Source: CAYLNC01 sp964534415 (lineage in GTDB: Bacteria; Patescibacteriota; Minisyncoccia; Phycocordibacterales; JAACPR01). Taken from it: a DNA stretch of 45,116 nt. Positions 45,113 to 45,116 of the stretch are shown here, piece after piece. The first letter of the stretch is position 1; the number at the start of each line of letters is the position of its first letter. Under the pieces are notes generated by a model. The model did not search any database and was not told where the DNA came from. It saw only the letters and a program-made list of their open reading frames with translations. The DNA lies in NCBI GenBank assembly GCA_964534415.1, contig CAZHOL010000004.1:1-45116 (forward strand), in the 5' to 3' direction. A program made the translations under genes and the position numbers.

Positions 45113-45116
45113 ATTA

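Noticed and set aside
1..45116. UGA recoded to glycine, as in Gracilibacteria and Absconditabacteria
   Set aside because: A clear RF2 gene is present, and UGA ends frames that should stop there (for example the MazF-like gene and the 64-residue orphan).
1..45116. CRISPR array, insertion sequence or integrase
   Set aside because: No regularly spaced repeats and no transposase- or recombinase-like frame were found on either strand. The cassette spread must use some element outside the window or another route.

Overview
The window looks like a chromosomal piece of a Candidate Phyla Radiation bacterium (Patescibacteria, most likely a Parcubacteria/Paceibacteria lineage). This is an inference. 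The supporting signs are an AT-rich backbone (about one third G+C where I counted), compact housekeeping genes, a short release factor 2, many small membrane-anchored or exported orphan proteins, and a sparse set of familiar genes (rnj, hisS, gltX, prfB, ftsE/ftsX, pyrG, murI). RF2 is present and UGA is used as a stop, so the code is the standard bacterial one. No rRNA, CRISPR array, transposase or integrase was seen.  LAYOUT. 1-4.1 kb: end of an extracellular solute-binding protein, RNase J with a long disordered tail, and an MFS transporter. 4.1-8.4 kb: an OmpR-type regulator with a soluble histidine kinase, hisS, and a PIF1-like helicase. 8.4-12.4 kb: two divergent ATP-grasp ligases, one paired with a HEXXXH metallopeptidase of the DUF1704/tyrosine-carboxypeptidase type. 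12.4-19.8 kb: ABC-F ATPase, nitroreductase, META-domain protein, EEP-family phosphohydrolase, a DUF2238-like membrane protein, a 20-residue basic peptide, gltX, a GIY-YIG protein and an exported orphan. 19.9-26.4 kb: an accessory island with a MazF/PemK toxin facing a putative short transcript, NUDIX, ASCH and P-loop kinase genes, a DUF262-HNH nuclease next to a Fic enzyme, and an EcoRI-type adenine methyltransferase. 27.4-31.4 kb: a glycoside operon (GH1, DMT transporter, clan GH-A hydrolase, ROK kinase). 31.7-36 kb: tRNA-Thr, prfB, ftsE, ftsX, pyrG. 36-45 kb: six more tRNAs-and-small-gene neighbourhoods, with murI, a kinase-like protein, a RelE/RelB-type toxin-antitoxin pair and many small orphan genes.  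HOW IT IS EXPRESSED. Two gene-start styles are visible. Most backbone genes start 6 (sometimes 8-9) bases after a -10 box, often the extended form TGnTATAAT, and have no Shine-Dalgarno site. Their mRNAs should begin at or next to the AUG, that is, be leaderless. In contrast, eleven small orphan genes carry a 5' leader with a strong Shine-Dalgarno site, nearly all have their own hairpin terminator, and several have a near-consensus TTGACA/TATAAT promoter. Several are 50-60% G+C. Two of them (26855-27148 and 43233-43763) abut the surviving 3' ends of destroyed genes (an MBL-fold hydrolase and an ABC exporter). I regard these self-contained orphan cassettes, in a host that otherwise appears to use leaderless starts, as the most unusual signal in the window. 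Two further promoter-terminator units without a convincing gene (about 19930-20012 and 27403-27477) may be small RNAs.
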